From: Methylorubrum rhodesianum
GTDB taxonomy: Bacteria > Pseudomonadota > Alphaproteobacteria > Rhizobiales > Beijerinckiaceae
NCBI RefSeq assembly: GCF_014199985.1
Contig: NZ_JACHOS010000017.1
Location: forward strand, 62,001 to 126,000
Reading direction: 5' to 3'
DNA: 64,000 bases
The notes under the pieces were generated by a model. It ran no database searches and was not told the origin of the DNA. It saw only the letters and a program-made list of their open reading frames with translations. The position numbers were made by a program, and so were the translations under genes. Each line of letters begins with the position of its first letter. Position 1 is the stretch's first letter. Below are positions 18,346 to 26,833 of this stretch, one piece after another.

Positions 18346-18852
18346 TCAGGAGGCCGTCCGCGTCTCGGTCGCGGCGCGGTCGACCCGTGCCTCCGGTCGG
18401 CTGTCGGTCGAGGCGTAGTAGGGCTTGATGTCGAGGAGCGGCGTTCCGTCGATGCAGTCGAGCCCGCGCACGCTCACGCTGCCGTCGGCCACAGTGAGCC
18501 GCTCGACCACGGCGAGGGCGATCGGGTTCGGCCGCGCCGGCGAACGCAGCGAGAAGGTGCCGCGGCTGCCCGTCGCATGGCGCGGCTGCTGCCGCACGAG
18601 GTCGCGCGCCGCCCGGTCCATCCAGTAGAGCACGATCAGGTGGGTTGCGCCCTCCAGGTTCTGCAGGGCCGGCCGATAGGGTGCATCGACTTCGAGCGTG
18701 CAGACCGCGTCCGTCTGGGTGCCGTTCTTCGGACACTCGGTGCGAGTCTTCCAGGGCGTGCGAACCCGGCCGATGAAGTAGAGGCCGGCATCGTAGTCGG
18801 CAGGCAGCGGGATCGCCTCCTCGCCGGGGCGCCGCTCGACATCCTCGTTCAT
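18346..18852 (-). CDS. trmO: tRNA (N6-threonylcarbamoyladenosine(37)-N6)-methyltransferase TrmO family
   Basis: A 168-residue protein of the TrmO/YaeB/UPF0066 family, which uses S-adenosylmethionine to methylate t6A37 in tRNA reading ACY codons. Visible family motifs are IGRVRTPWKTRTECPKNG (residues ~28-45), LEGATHLIVLYWMDRA, FSLRSPARPNPIALAVV (~99-115) with the R-PNPI signature, and the substrate loop LDCIDGTPLLDIKPY. It is a single-domain form without the C-terminal extension of E. coli TrmO. The start at 18852 is the last methionine before the conserved domain. It is convergent with the GNAT gene, 24 bp apart. Confidence 0.9.
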   Translation of the reverse strand: MNEDVERRPGEEAIPLPADYDAGLYFIGRVRTPWKTRTECPKNGTQTDAVCTLEVDAPYRPALQNLEGATHLIVLYWMDRAARDLVRQQPRHATGSRGTFSLRSPARPNPIALAVVERLTVADGSVSVRGLDCIDGTPLLDIKPYYASTDSRPEARVDRAATETRTAS

Positions 18853-19022
18853 CCGCCCTCGCGCTCCTGTTCGCCGACGATGCCTTGTCGCCCCGGTGCG
18901 CCGACGCCGCAAGGCAGGCGGAACGGCAGGAGAGAAGACAGGCAGGCCGATCCCTCGCATGGCGCTTGCTCGTCTCGCCGTCCGGGTCGGTGTAGACACC
19001 CTGGGGTGAACGGGGAGGGCAA

Positions 19023-20510
19023 ATGGTCATCGACGAGTTGCGGCCGATGGAGGCGGTTCCCGACGCGGAGACGGCGGTCGATCGGCTGGAAGCGCTCCAC
19101 GCCGGCGCGACCCAGGCTCTGCAGACGGCGCTGGCGCGCTATCTCGAACACCGGATCCCGCCGGATGCGACCGAGCGGCTCCAGTTCCGCTATCCCGAAC
19201 TGCGCCTGACCTACCAGCCGACAGGGCCGCTGCCCCGGCTGAACCGCGCCACCGCCAAGTTCCAGGCGCCGGGGCTCTACGCCACCACTGTGACGCAGCC
19301 CGGCTACTTCCGCGCCTACCTCCTCGAGCAACTGCGCCCGCTGGTGCGCGACTACGGCGCCGGCATCGAGGTCGGTCTCTCGGGCCAGGAGATTCCCTAC
19401 CCCTACATCGTCGAGCCCGGCACCGATCTCGGCGGCAGCGGCGTCAGCGCCAGCGACCTCGCTACTCTATTTCCGGTGCCGTTGCTCTCCGTCGTCGGCG
19501 ACGAGGTGGCCGACGGGCTGTGGCTGGAGAACCCGGGCGATCCGCGCCCGCTCGCTCTGTTCGACGGGGTGCGCACCGACTACTCGCTGCGCCGGCTCGT
19601 CCACTACACCGGCTCGGACTGGCGCGAGATCCAGCCCTGGATCCTGCTCACCAACTATCACCGCTACGTCGACGGCTTCGTCCGCCACGGGCTGGAGCGT
19701 CTGGCGGCGGGGGAGGGGGAACGGCTGGTGCTGCCCGGCGGGATCGTGGTCAAGCAGGCCGAGGCGGTCTCGGCCGATCCGGCGGCGCTGATCGCCGCCT
19801 CACCCTGGCACAAGTACCAGATGCCGGCCTATCACCTCGTCGGGCGTGGGCCGGACGGAGCACCCCAGGGCACGACGCTCGTCAATATCGGCGTCGGCCC
19901 CTCCAACGCCAAGACCATCACCGACCATCTCGCCGTGCTGCGCCCGCATTGCTGGCTGATGGTCGGCCATTGCGGCGGCCTGCGCCAATCGCAGACCATC
20001 GGCGACTACGTGCTCGCCCACGGATACCTGCGCCGCGACCGCATCCTCGACGACCTCGTGCCGCCGGAAATCCCGGTTCCGGCGCTGGCCGAGGTGCAGA
20101 TCGCCCTGCAATCGGCCGCCGCCGCCGTCACCGGCGAGCGGGCCGACGCCCTCAAGCGCCGTCTGCGCACCGGCACGGTCGTCACCTACGACGATCGCAA
20201 CTGGGAACTCCGCTTCAGCCAGGAACGGCGGCGGATCAACCTGTCGCGGGCGATCGCGGTCGATATGGAGAGCGGCACCATCGCCGCGCAGGGGTTTCGC
20301 CTGCGGGTGCCGTACGGGACCTTGCTCTGCGTCTCCGACAAGCCGCTGCACGGCGAGATCAAGCTGCCGGGCGCGGCCAACGCCTTCTACGAGCGAGCGG
20401 TGGCCGAGCATCTCCAGATCGGCTTGGCGACCCTCGACGCCCTGCGCGCGGACCGGGCGGGCCTGCATTCGCGGAAGCTCCGGAGCTTCGACGAGCCGCC
20501 GTTCCGATAG
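19023..20510 (+). CDS. amn: AMP nucleosidase
   Basis: A 495-residue AMP nucleosidase, which hydrolyses AMP to adenine and ribose 5-phosphate and so tunes adenylate pools. The N-terminal regulatory domain (residues ~1-190) includes RFRYPELRLTY-like and PYPYIVEPG motifs. The C-terminal phosphorylase-fold domain has NIGVGPSNAKTITDHLAVLRP (~288-308), MVGHCGGLR, and AVDMESGTIAAQGFRLRVPYG (~418-438) with the catalytic and ribose-binding residues. Length matches E. coli Amn (484). It is followed by a palindromic terminator candidate. Confidence 0.95.
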   Translation: MVIDELRPMEAVPDAETAVDRLEALHAGATQALQTALARYLEHRIPPDATERLQFRYPELRLTYQPTGPLPRLNRATAKFQAPGLYATTVTQPGYFRAYLLEQLRPLVRDYGAGIEVGLSGQEIPYPYIVEPGTDLGGSGVSASDLATLFPVPLLSVVGDEVADGLWLENPGDPRPLALFDGVRTDYSLRRLVHYTGSDWREIQPWILLTNYHRYVDGFVRHGLERLAAGEGERLVLPGGIVVKQAEAVSADPAALIAASPWHKYQMPAYHLVGRGPDGAPQGTTLVNIGVGPSNAKTITDHLAVLRPHCWLMVGHCGGLRQSQTIGDYVLAHGYLRRDRILDDLVPPEIPVPALAEVQIALQSAAAAVTGERADALKRRLRTGTVVTYDDRNWELRFSQERRRINLSRAIAVDMESGTIAAQGFRLRVPYGTLLCVSDKPLHGEIKLPGAANAFYERAVAEHLQIGLATLDALRADRAGLHSRKLRSFDEPPFR

Positions 20511-20525
20511 GCGGGTCCGATCGGA

Positions 20526-20549
20526 CCGGTCGCGGCGCGCCGCGACCGG
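20526..20549. terminator. Perfect 24-bp palindrome between convergent genes
   Basis: Bases 20526-20537 are the exact reverse complement of 20538-20549, giving a very GC-rich hairpin 16 bp after the amn stop. A second 14-bp perfect palindrome (20514-20527) overlaps its left edge. It lies between convergent amn and the DUF1275 gene and probably limits read-through both ways, although there is no T-run. Confidence 0.55.
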
Positions 20550-20639
20550 CGGGTGGGCGAGGTCGCTATCGCTCAGGCGCGGAGGTCGCGCCCCGCGCCC
20601 TTCGCGGCAATCCTCGAAGCGGTTCGCCGTTGCCGCGGG

Positions 20640-21344
20640 TCATGTCGCCGCCTTCGCTCCGGCAGGCGCGGTCGCGAGGACGATCAGGCTGATCAAGATC
20701 GCGATCGGCAGTGCGATGCAGCCGAAGGCCAGGTAGGCGATGCCGAAGGCGCCGAACAGGGCACCCGCGGCGAAGGCCGCGATGGCCGGCAGGACGCGCA
20801 GCAGCCGCGCGCGGGTCTGAGCGGGATTCCCGGAGATTCTCAGGGCGAGATCCGTCGCGTCGATGACCGCTTGGCTCACGCTCACCGTCATCACCGTGGT
20901 CGGGGCAAGATGGCCGAGCGAGAGACGGCCGATCGCGTTCTGCACGCCCATGGCCGCGACGGCGAGCATGCCGACGATCAGGGCCGGGGCGCCGTCCGGC
21001 GCGGCCAGCGGCGACCATAGGGTTCCGCACAGGCCGAAGCCCGCGAGAAGACCCGCCTCGGCCGCGAGCAGCCAGGGCAGCGGATCGGCATCCCGTCGCT
21101 CCAGGAACAGCGCGAGGATGCGGGCGCCCGCCACCGCTCCCATGAAGACGGGCAGCGCCAGGAGCTTCGCCAGGACGCCGGTCGAACTCGCGACCAACTC
21201 GGCACCGATCAGGACGAAGTTTCCGGTGACATGCGCCGTGAACAGGCCGGTCAGCGCGATGAAGGCCGCGGCATCGACGAAGCCGGCGACGAAGGCGAGG
21301 CCGGTTCCGGCGGACGTGCCGCCACCCGTGATCTGCAGCTTCAC
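20640..21344 (-). CDS. DUF1275 (YoaK-like) membrane protein
   Basis: A 234-residue protein with six or seven membrane helices. Family features are AFVAGFVDAAAFIALTGLFTAHVTGNFVLIG at residues ~17-47 (the GF-DA...F-AHVTGN motif) and AMGVQNAIGRLSLGHLAPTTVMTVS at ~134-158. The transport or other activity of this family is not established. A small membrane-protein gene lies 43 bp upstream on the same strand, so the two may share a transcript. Confidence 0.88.
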   Translation of the reverse strand: MKLQITGGGTSAGTGLAFVAGFVDAAAFIALTGLFTAHVTGNFVLIGAELVASSTGVLAKLLALPVFMGAVAGARILALFLERRDADPLPWLLAAEAGLLAGFGLCGTLWSPLAAPDGAPALIVGMLAVAAMGVQNAIGRLSLGHLAPTTVMTVSVSQAVIDATDLALRISGNPAQTRARLLRVLPAIAAFAAGALFGAFGIAYLAFGCIALPIAILISLIVLATAPAGAKAAT

Positions 21345-21387
21345 GAAACTCTTCCTGATTGGCGAGCGACGAAGGCAGCGCGATGCA

Positions 21388-21690
21388 TTACTCGTCGAAC
21401 GGCGTCACAGTGACCGCTACCGGAGCCCGCGGGTTGGCGAAGTATTCCGGCCATCGATCGCAGAGGTACATGATCGCAAGCACCAGCAGGACGGTCGCCA
21501 GAAGGAAGGCAAGTCCTTCCGTGACCTGACTGGCCCATTTGCCGAAGGCCGGGATCGCGACGAAGCCGCTGATGAAGATCATGGTTATGGCAACCGGAGC
21601 GGTCATCGGCACAGGCTTGAGCTGGAGGGCGGGTTCGGCCGGGATTCTAAGCCCGTCGGACTCCGAGTCGGTAGGGATATCGGCTATCAC
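21388..21690 (-). CDS. Small membrane protein of unknown function
   Basis: A ~100-residue protein with two likely membrane helices (residues ~33-52 and ~58-77) and short hydrophilic ends. I do not recognise a family. The longest reading starts at GTG 21690, which leaves only five bases to the divergent LysR start; a methionine at 21606 would give 72 residues that still include both helices. No strong ribosome-binding site marks either. It lies just upstream of the DUF1275 gene on the same strand. Confidence 0.5.
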   Translation of the reverse strand: MIADIPTDSESDGLRIPAEPALQLKPVPMTAPVAITMIFISGFVAIPAFGKWASQVTEGLAFLLATVLLVLAIMYLCDRWPEYFANPRAPVAVTVTPFDE

Positions 21691-21695
21691 GAATC

Positions 21696-22568
21696 ATGAT
21701 GAGCAACCTGAACGTCGATCAGATCCGCTCCTTCCTGGCCGTCCTTGAGAGCGGCAGCTTCACGGCCGCTGCGCAGGTGCTGGGCCTACGCCAATCCACG
21801 GTCAGCGGGCATATCGCGCGGCTCGAACGGACGCTGGAGCGCCCTCTCCTCATGCGGGACACGCACCGAGTCGCCCCGACGCCGGACGGCCAAGCCATGA
21901 TCGGCTTCGCGCGCGACGTGCTGGAGGCGCACGACCGGCTTCGCGCCTTCTTCTCGCCCGGCGGCCTGCGCGGTCGCATCCGCCTCGGCGTCTCCGAGGA
22001 CTACACCCTGTCGGCCCTGCCCCAGGTCCTGGCGCGCTTCGCGGAACGCCACCCTTCCGTGGATCTGCAGCTGACGGTCGGGCTCAGCCGGGTCCTCTAC
22101 CAGGGCTACGATGCGGGCGAACTGGACGTGATCTTCTGCAAACGCCGCCGCGGCGATCCGCGCGGCGAGCTGGCCTGGGCGGAGGAGCTGATCTGGGCGG
22201 GCCGGCCCGGCTTCACGCCCGATCCGACGCTGCCGGTCCCTCTGATCCTCTATCCGCCGCCCTCGATGACGCGCGCTCTGGCGCTCGATGCGCTCGAAGC
22301 GGCAGGGCGGTCCTGGCGAATTGCGTGCACCAGCGGCAGCCTGATGGGGCTGCGCGCCGCCGTCGAAGCGGGTCTGGGCTTCGCGCCGCACTCGGCGAGG
22401 GTCATGCCGCCGGGACTGGCACCGATTCCGAAATCGGCGGGCTTGCCTCCGATCGGCGAGGTCGAGTTCGTGGTGCTCGGCTCTGGCCACCAGCATGCCG
22501 TCGCAACGGCGTTGAAGGAGACGATCCTGGCCAGCACGGCGGAGCTTCAGGCTGTTCCAGAGCCGTGA
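21696..22568 (+). CDS. LysR family transcriptional regulator
   Basis: A 290-residue LysR-type regulator. The winged HTH is at residues ~5-65 (QIRSFLAVLESGSFTAAAQVLGLRQSTVSGHIARLERTL), followed by the linker helix and a two-lobed periplasmic-binding-protein-like effector domain (GRIRLGVSEDYTLSALPQVLARF onward). It is divergent from the small membrane protein and DUF1275 genes, which are candidate targets. Two adjacent ATG codons (21696, 21699) could serve as start. The effector is unknown. Confidence 0.93.
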   Translation: MMSNLNVDQIRSFLAVLESGSFTAAAQVLGLRQSTVSGHIARLERTLERPLLMRDTHRVAPTPDGQAMIGFARDVLEAHDRLRAFFSPGGLRGRIRLGVSEDYTLSALPQVLARFAERHPSVDLQLTVGLSRVLYQGYDAGELDVIFCKRRRGDPRGELAWAEELIWAGRPGFTPDPTLPVPLILYPPPSMTRALALDALEAAGRSWRIACTSGSLMGLRAAVEAGLGFAPHSARVMPPGLAPIPKSAGLPPIGEVEFVVLGSGHQHAVATALKETILASTAELQAVPEP

Positions 22569-22614
22569 GCGGGTGGCTGCCTCACGCCGCGTCGCGCGTC
22601 CCTGGCACTCTGTC

Positions 22615-25119
22615 TCAACGCTCCCGCTGCCACAGGCCCGCGCGCTCGGCCCGGGCCTGATCCTCGGCCTCGATCAGATCGGACGGCGCATCCTCGCTCG
22701 CCCGCGCGCCGCCGGCGGTGACGATCAGGGCGGCGAGGTCGTCGCCGTCGAGGCGGCAGCGCGAGGAGGCCGGGTCGCCGGAGCAGACGACCTCGCGGCG
22801 GCGCAGGTAGCGGGCGAGCTGGCGCGCGAGCGCGCCGCCTTCGCCGACGACGCCGAGCAGGTGGATGGTGCGGCCGCGGATCGTCAGCGTGCCGGTATCG
22901 ACCACCTCGGGCACGCCGCGCACCTCGCCCGTGGCGGGCGTGGAAGCGGGGGCCACGGCGGCGGCCGGGGTCGGCTCGGCCCGGGCGGCGGAGGGAGTGG
23001 GGCGCTTACGGCCCTTCAGGATCTTCTGCGCCCGCTCCACGAAATCGTGGAAGACGCGGGCCGGGATGTCGCCGCCGGTGACCCGGTTCATCGGCGCGTT
23101 GTCGTCGTTGCCGACCCAGACGCCGACGATCATGTCCGGTGTGAGCCCGACGAACCACGCGTCGCGGTAGTCCTGGCTGGTGCCGGTCTTGCCGCCGACG
23201 GCGAGGCCGTTGACCCGCGCCGCCTTGCCGGTGCCGGACTCCACCACCGCCTGCAGTGAGTCGAGCATCATCGACTGGACCTGTGCGTCCATCGTCGTGC
23301 CGGGCTTCGGGGCCGAGCGCTGGTAGAGCGGCTGCGGCGTGTTCCCCCGGACCGTTCGGACGAGGTAGGGCTCCACCGGCACGCCCGGGCCGAGCACCCC
23401 GGCATAGGCGCGGGTCATCTCGATGAGCGTCACGTCCGCCGTGCCGAGCGCGAGGCTCGGCACCTCCGGCAGGTCCGACTGCACGCCGAGGCGGCGCGCC
23501 TCGGCGATGATCGCGGCCAGGCCGACCTCCTCGCCGAGCTGCGCCGCGATGGTGTTGACGGACAATGCGAAGGCCGAGCGCAGCGGCAGCGCACCGCGAA
23601 AGCGGTTGTTGGAGTTCTGCGGTTCCCACTCGCCGATCTGGGTGGGTCGGTCGACGAGCACGCTGTCGGGGAAGTAGCCCTTTCCATAGGCGGCGAGGTA
23701 GACGAACAGCTTGAACAGAGAGCCGGCCTGCCGTTTGGCCTGGGTCGCCCGGTTGAATTGGCTGTCCTCGTAGTCGCGCCCGCCGACCATGGCGAGGATC
23801 GCCCCGTCCGGGGCCATCGCCACCAGCGCACCCTGGCCGACCTTCTTCTTGCTCCCCTCGGCGTCGAGGCGGCGGGCGAGCACGCCCTCGGCGAGGCTCT
23901 GGAGATCGAGGTTGAGCGTCGAACGCACCGTGACGTCACCGGCGGCCTCGGTCAGCCGCTTCACCTCGCCCTGGACCACGTCGAGGAAATAGTTGGTGCC
24001 CGGCGGCGTCTCGGGCGGGGTGTGCAGGGTCAGCTTCTCGGCCCGCGCCTTGTCGGCCTCGGCCTGGCTGATCGCGCCGGTCTCGACCATCGCCTGGAGC
24101 ACGAGGTCGGCCCGCTCCTTGGCGCCGCCGAAATTGCGCGTCGGGGCGAGCTGAGAGGGGGCGCGCACGAGGCCTGCCAGCATCGCCGCCTCCGGCAGGG
24201 TCAGCTTCGCGGCCCCGTGCCCGAAATAGCGCCGCGACGCCGCATCGGCTCCGTAGGCGCCGGCGCCGAAATAGGCGGTGTTGAGATAGCCGACGAGGAT
24301 CTCGGGCTTTGTCAGCGTGCTCTCCAGACGAAGCGCCAGGAAGGCTTCCTGGATCTTGCGCCGAAGCGTCTTCTCTTGGTTGAGCGAGGTCAGCCGGGCA
24401 TATTGCTGGGTGAGGGTCGAGCCGCCCTCGCGCACGCCGCCGCCGGTCGCGTTGCGCCACGCGGCGCGGGCCATGCCGCGCAGGTCGATGCCCCAGTGGC
24501 TGTAGAAGCGCCGGTCCTCGATCGCGACGATGGCCTGGGCGAGCCGGGGCGGCAGCGTCTTCTCAGTCAGCTTCTCGCCCTGGAACGCGCCGCGGGTGGC
24601 GAACGAGCGGCCGTCCTCGGCCTCGACCACGAGGGCGCGCTGGGCGGCCTCCGGTGCCACGCCGCCGAGCGGAGGCAGCGTCGCGAAGGCGGCGAGGACG
24701 TATCCGGCCAGGATCACCAGCGGCAGGGCGACGAGAACGGCCCCTGCGATGAGCCAGGGGCGACGGGGGCGGGAAGCGCGACCGGAGAGAGGGCCGAGGC
24801 GCCGGCCTCGCCCGCCCGATCCGACGATCGGCGCCGGATCCGCAGCCGGAATCGTCGGCGCGGTGCGATGCCCGGTCGGGCGGGGGCGGTCCGCGGTCCG
24901 GGCTACGACCGGCGCGGAGCCCTTGCCTGCACCCTTGGGCGCACTTTTGGCCAATCCCTTGGCCGCGGCCGCACCGCTGCGCCAGGCGCTGCGTCCCGCG
25001 CTGCCGGCGAGGCGGCCGAGCTGGCGGGCGAGCAGGGCGGCTGCCCGCGCCGCCTCGCGCGCCGCGGCCCTCGTCTCGGCCCCTTCCTCGCTCGGCCTGT
25101 CCGGTCCCTGCGCCGTCAT
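22615..25119 (-). CDS. Penicillin-binding protein 1A with a C-terminal nuclease-fold domain
   Basis: An 834-residue bifunctional peptidoglycan synthase. Order: a long Ala/Arg-rich cytoplasmic tail (1-~120), one membrane helix (~125-150), a GT51 transglycosylase with AIVAIEDRRFYSHWG (catalytic Glu) and GGSTLTQQYA, then a transpeptidase with AGSLFK (active-site Ser ~465), SVN and GKTGTSQ (~640). After a Pro/Ala-rich linker, residues ~725-834 look like a staphylococcal-nuclease-fold domain (VVDTGTLTIRGRTIHLLGV; RCRLDGDDLAALIV; AEDQARAERAGLW) whose catalytic Arg/Asp positions are not conserved. It polymerises and cross-links cell wall in the periplasm; the extra domain may aid binding or regulation. 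Confidence 0.9.
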   Translation of the reverse strand: MTAQGPDRPSEEGAETRAAAREAARAAALLARQLGRLAGSAGRSAWRSGAAAAKGLAKSAPKGAGKGSAPVVARTADRPRPTGHRTAPTIPAADPAPIVGSGGRGRRLGPLSGRASRPRRPWLIAGAVLVALPLVILAGYVLAAFATLPPLGGVAPEAAQRALVVEAEDGRSFATRGAFQGEKLTEKTLPPRLAQAIVAIEDRRFYSHWGIDLRGMARAAWRNATGGGVREGGSTLTQQYARLTSLNQEKTLRRKIQEAFLALRLESTLTKPEILVGYLNTAYFGAGAYGADAASRRYFGHGAAKLTLPEAAMLAGLVRAPSQLAPTRNFGGAKERADLVLQAMVETGAISQAEADKARAEKLTLHTPPETPPGTNYFLDVVQGEVKRLTEAAGDVTVRSTLNLDLQSLAEGVLARRLDAEGSKKKVGQGALVAMAPDGAILAMVGGRDYEDSQFNRATQAKRQAGSLFKLFVYLAAYGKGYFPDSVLVDRPTQIGEWEPQNSNNRFRGALPLRSAFALSVNTIAAQLGEEVGLAAIIAEARRLGVQSDLPEVPSLALGTADVTLIEMTRAYAGVLGPGVPVEPYLVRTVRGNTPQPLYQRSAPKPGTTMDAQVQSMMLDSLQAVVESGTGKAARVNGLAVGGKTGTSQDYRDAWFVGLTPDMIVGVWVGNDDNAPMNRVTGGDIPARVFHDFVERAQKILKGRKRPTPSAARAEPTPAAAVAPASTPATGEVRGVPEVVDTGTLTIRGRTIHLLGVVGEGGALARQLARYLRRREVVCSGDPASSRCRLDGDDLAALIVTAGGARASEDAPSDLIEAEDQARAERAGLWQRER

Positions 25120-25363
25120 CGCGAACCGTTCGCCGCCCGCCGGAAATCACGCGTCATGGGCCGGACCTTAGCGGAGCGGGGGGCCGCAAGGCTACGCGCG
25201 CGCCGGAGGCAGCGAAGAAGGAAGCCGAGGGGTGGCCTCCGCGACACGCTCCCGCTGCTGCGGGCCGGATACGCGACGGGCGTTCCCTGCGCCGGTCTGG
25301 TTCGGCGCCTCGAAGCGTGGCAAGCCCGAGGATCAACCGGCTAAGACCGCTGGATACGCGACC

Positions 25364-26599
25364 GTGATCCCTTCTCCGTTTCGCCACCCCCCTGCCTGGA
25401 TCGCGCTCGCCTGCGGCGCTGTGATCGTGACGATCGCCATGGGCATCCGGCAGGGCTTCGGCCTGTTCATGCGACCGGTCGAGCTGGATCTCGGCGTTGG
25501 GCGCGAGAGCTTCGGCCTCGCCATGGCCGTGCAGAACCTGATCTTCGGCCTCGCTCAGCCCTTCATCGGCGCGCTGGCGGACCGGTACGGCCCCGGCCGC
25601 GTCGCCGCCGGCGGAGGCCTCCTCTACGCCGTCGGCCTCGCGCTGGCGGCGTCCGTGTCCTCGGCGCTCGGCCTCACCGTCACGCTGGGCTTCCTGGTTG
25701 GATTCGCCATGACCGGCGTCACCTTCGTCGTCGTGCTCGGGGCGGTCGTGCCGCTGATGCCGCCTGGCCGCCGGGGGGCTGCCGCGGGCATCGTCACGGC
25801 CGGCGGATCGGTCGGGCAGTTCCTGCTGGTTCCGGCCACGCAGATCGCGGTGGACGAGCTCGGATGGCGCGGGGCGCTCCTCGCTGCGGCCGGCCTCGCC
25901 GTCCTGATGGTGCCGCTCGCCCTCGGCATCGCTCGCCGAGCCGCCTCCGGCGCGGTGCGGACGACCGCGACGCCCGAGGAGATCCCGCTCAGTATCGCCC
26001 TGCGGCAGGCGGCGGCCCATCGCGGCTACTGGCTGCTCAATGCCGGCTTCTTCGTCTGCGGCTTCCACATCGCCTTCGTCTCGACACACCTGCCGGCCGT
26101 CCTGACCGATGCCGGCCTCGACGCAGGCATCGGCGCCCGCGCGCTGGCCTTGATCGGCCTGTTCAACATTCTCGGCTCCTACGCCTTCGGCGTCGCCGCG
26201 GACCGGTTGCGCAAGAAATACGTGCTGTCCTGGATCTACTTCGCCCGCGCCGCCGTAATGGGGCTGTTTCTCGTGAGCCCCTTTACCCCGCTCACCGCGA
26301 CGCTGTTTGCCTGTGCCATCGGCTTTCTCTGGCTCGGCACCGTCCCGTTGACGAGCGGTCTCGTCGGGCAGATCTTCGGCGTGCGCTATCTCTCGACGCT
26401 GTTCGGCGTCGTCTTCATGAGCCATCAGGTCGGCGCTTTCTTCGGCGCCTGGGGCGCGGGCTTCATCTTCGCCCATACCGGGTCCTACGACGTGGCTTGG
26501 AGCCTCTCGATCGGCCTCGCGCTCCTCGCCGGCCTCCTCAACCTGCCGATCCGCGACGTCTCGCTGGCGCCCCGGAACGCGCAGGCGAGTCCGGCATGA
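25364..26599 (+). CDS. Major facilitator superfamily transporter
   Basis: A ~411-residue MFS transporter with 12 predicted membrane helices. It resembles the monocarboxylate/oxalate-formate-antiporter-like group: a GIRQGFGLFMRPVELDLG start, ALADRYGPGRV in the loop between helices 2 and 3, and FGVAADRLRKKYVLSWIY in the second half. The start is uncertain. GTG at 25364 matches the family N-terminus, whereas the frame is open back to 25232 with an unconserved Arg-rich leader. Its stop overlaps the start of a 41-residue membrane protein. The substrate is unknown. Confidence 0.85.
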   Translation: MIPSPFRHPPAWIALACGAVIVTIAMGIRQGFGLFMRPVELDLGVGRESFGLAMAVQNLIFGLAQPFIGALADRYGPGRVAAGGGLLYAVGLALAASVSSALGLTVTLGFLVGFAMTGVTFVVVLGAVVPLMPPGRRGAAAGIVTAGGSVGQFLLVPATQIAVDELGWRGALLAAAGLAVLMVPLALGIARRAASGAVRTTATPEEIPLSIALRQAAAHRGYWLLNAGFFVCGFHIAFVSTHLPAVLTDAGLDAGIGARALALIGLFNILGSYAFGVAADRLRKKYVLSWIYFARAAVMGLFLVSPFTPLTATLFACAIGFLWLGTVPLTSGLVGQIFGVRYLSTLFGVVFMSHQVGAFFGAWGAGFIFAHTGSYDVAWSLSIGLALLAGLLNLPIRDVSLAPRNAQASPA

Positions 26600-26721
26600 G
26601 CGGACGGGACGAACTCGTCGTCCTCGCCCTTCTCGGCGCGCTGACGCTGGTCGGCGCGCTGCTCTGGGCCCGGGAGGGGGTGACGCTCTGGCTTCACGCC
26701 GCCCTGACGCTCTGCCTCTGA
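26596..26721 (+). CDS. Small single-helix membrane protein coupled to the MFS gene
   Basis: A 41-residue protein (MSGRDELVVLALLGALTL...) with one or two hydrophobic stretches and no cysteines except near the C-terminus (TLCL). Its ATG overlaps the transporter's TGA in an ATGA junction, the classic sign of translational coupling. It has no family that I recognise. The likely role is as a small accessory subunit or stabiliser of the transporter, which is inference from the coupling alone. Confidence 0.55.
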   Translation: MSGRDELVVLALLGALTLVGALLWAREGVTLWLHAALTLCL

Positions 26722-26734
26722 GCCGGCGCCCATC

Positions 26735-26833
26735 TCACCGCGCGATGGCGCGGATGAAGTAGACGAGCGCCGTGAAGGCGATGAGGCTCAGGCCGTAGAG
26801 GACGACGAACCAGAGGATGCGCCGGGCGCTCAA
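26735..26833 (-). CDS. DUF2474-type small cytochrome bd-associated protein
   Basis: A 32-residue single-helix protein: MSARRILWFVVLYGLSLIAF then a short tail ending FIRAIAR. Its TTG start at 26833 overlaps the cydB stop (TTGA). Tiny proteins with an Arg-rich N-terminus, a W-F tryptophan helix and a closing R follow cyanide-insensitive-oxidase-type cydAB operons and are grouped in DUF2474; they parallel CydX, which stabilises the oxidase. Size, helix, position and coupling fit well. Because it is so short, the family call is by context as much as sequence. Confidence 0.7.
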   Translation of the reverse strand: MSARRILWFVVLYGLSLIAFTALVYFIRAIAR

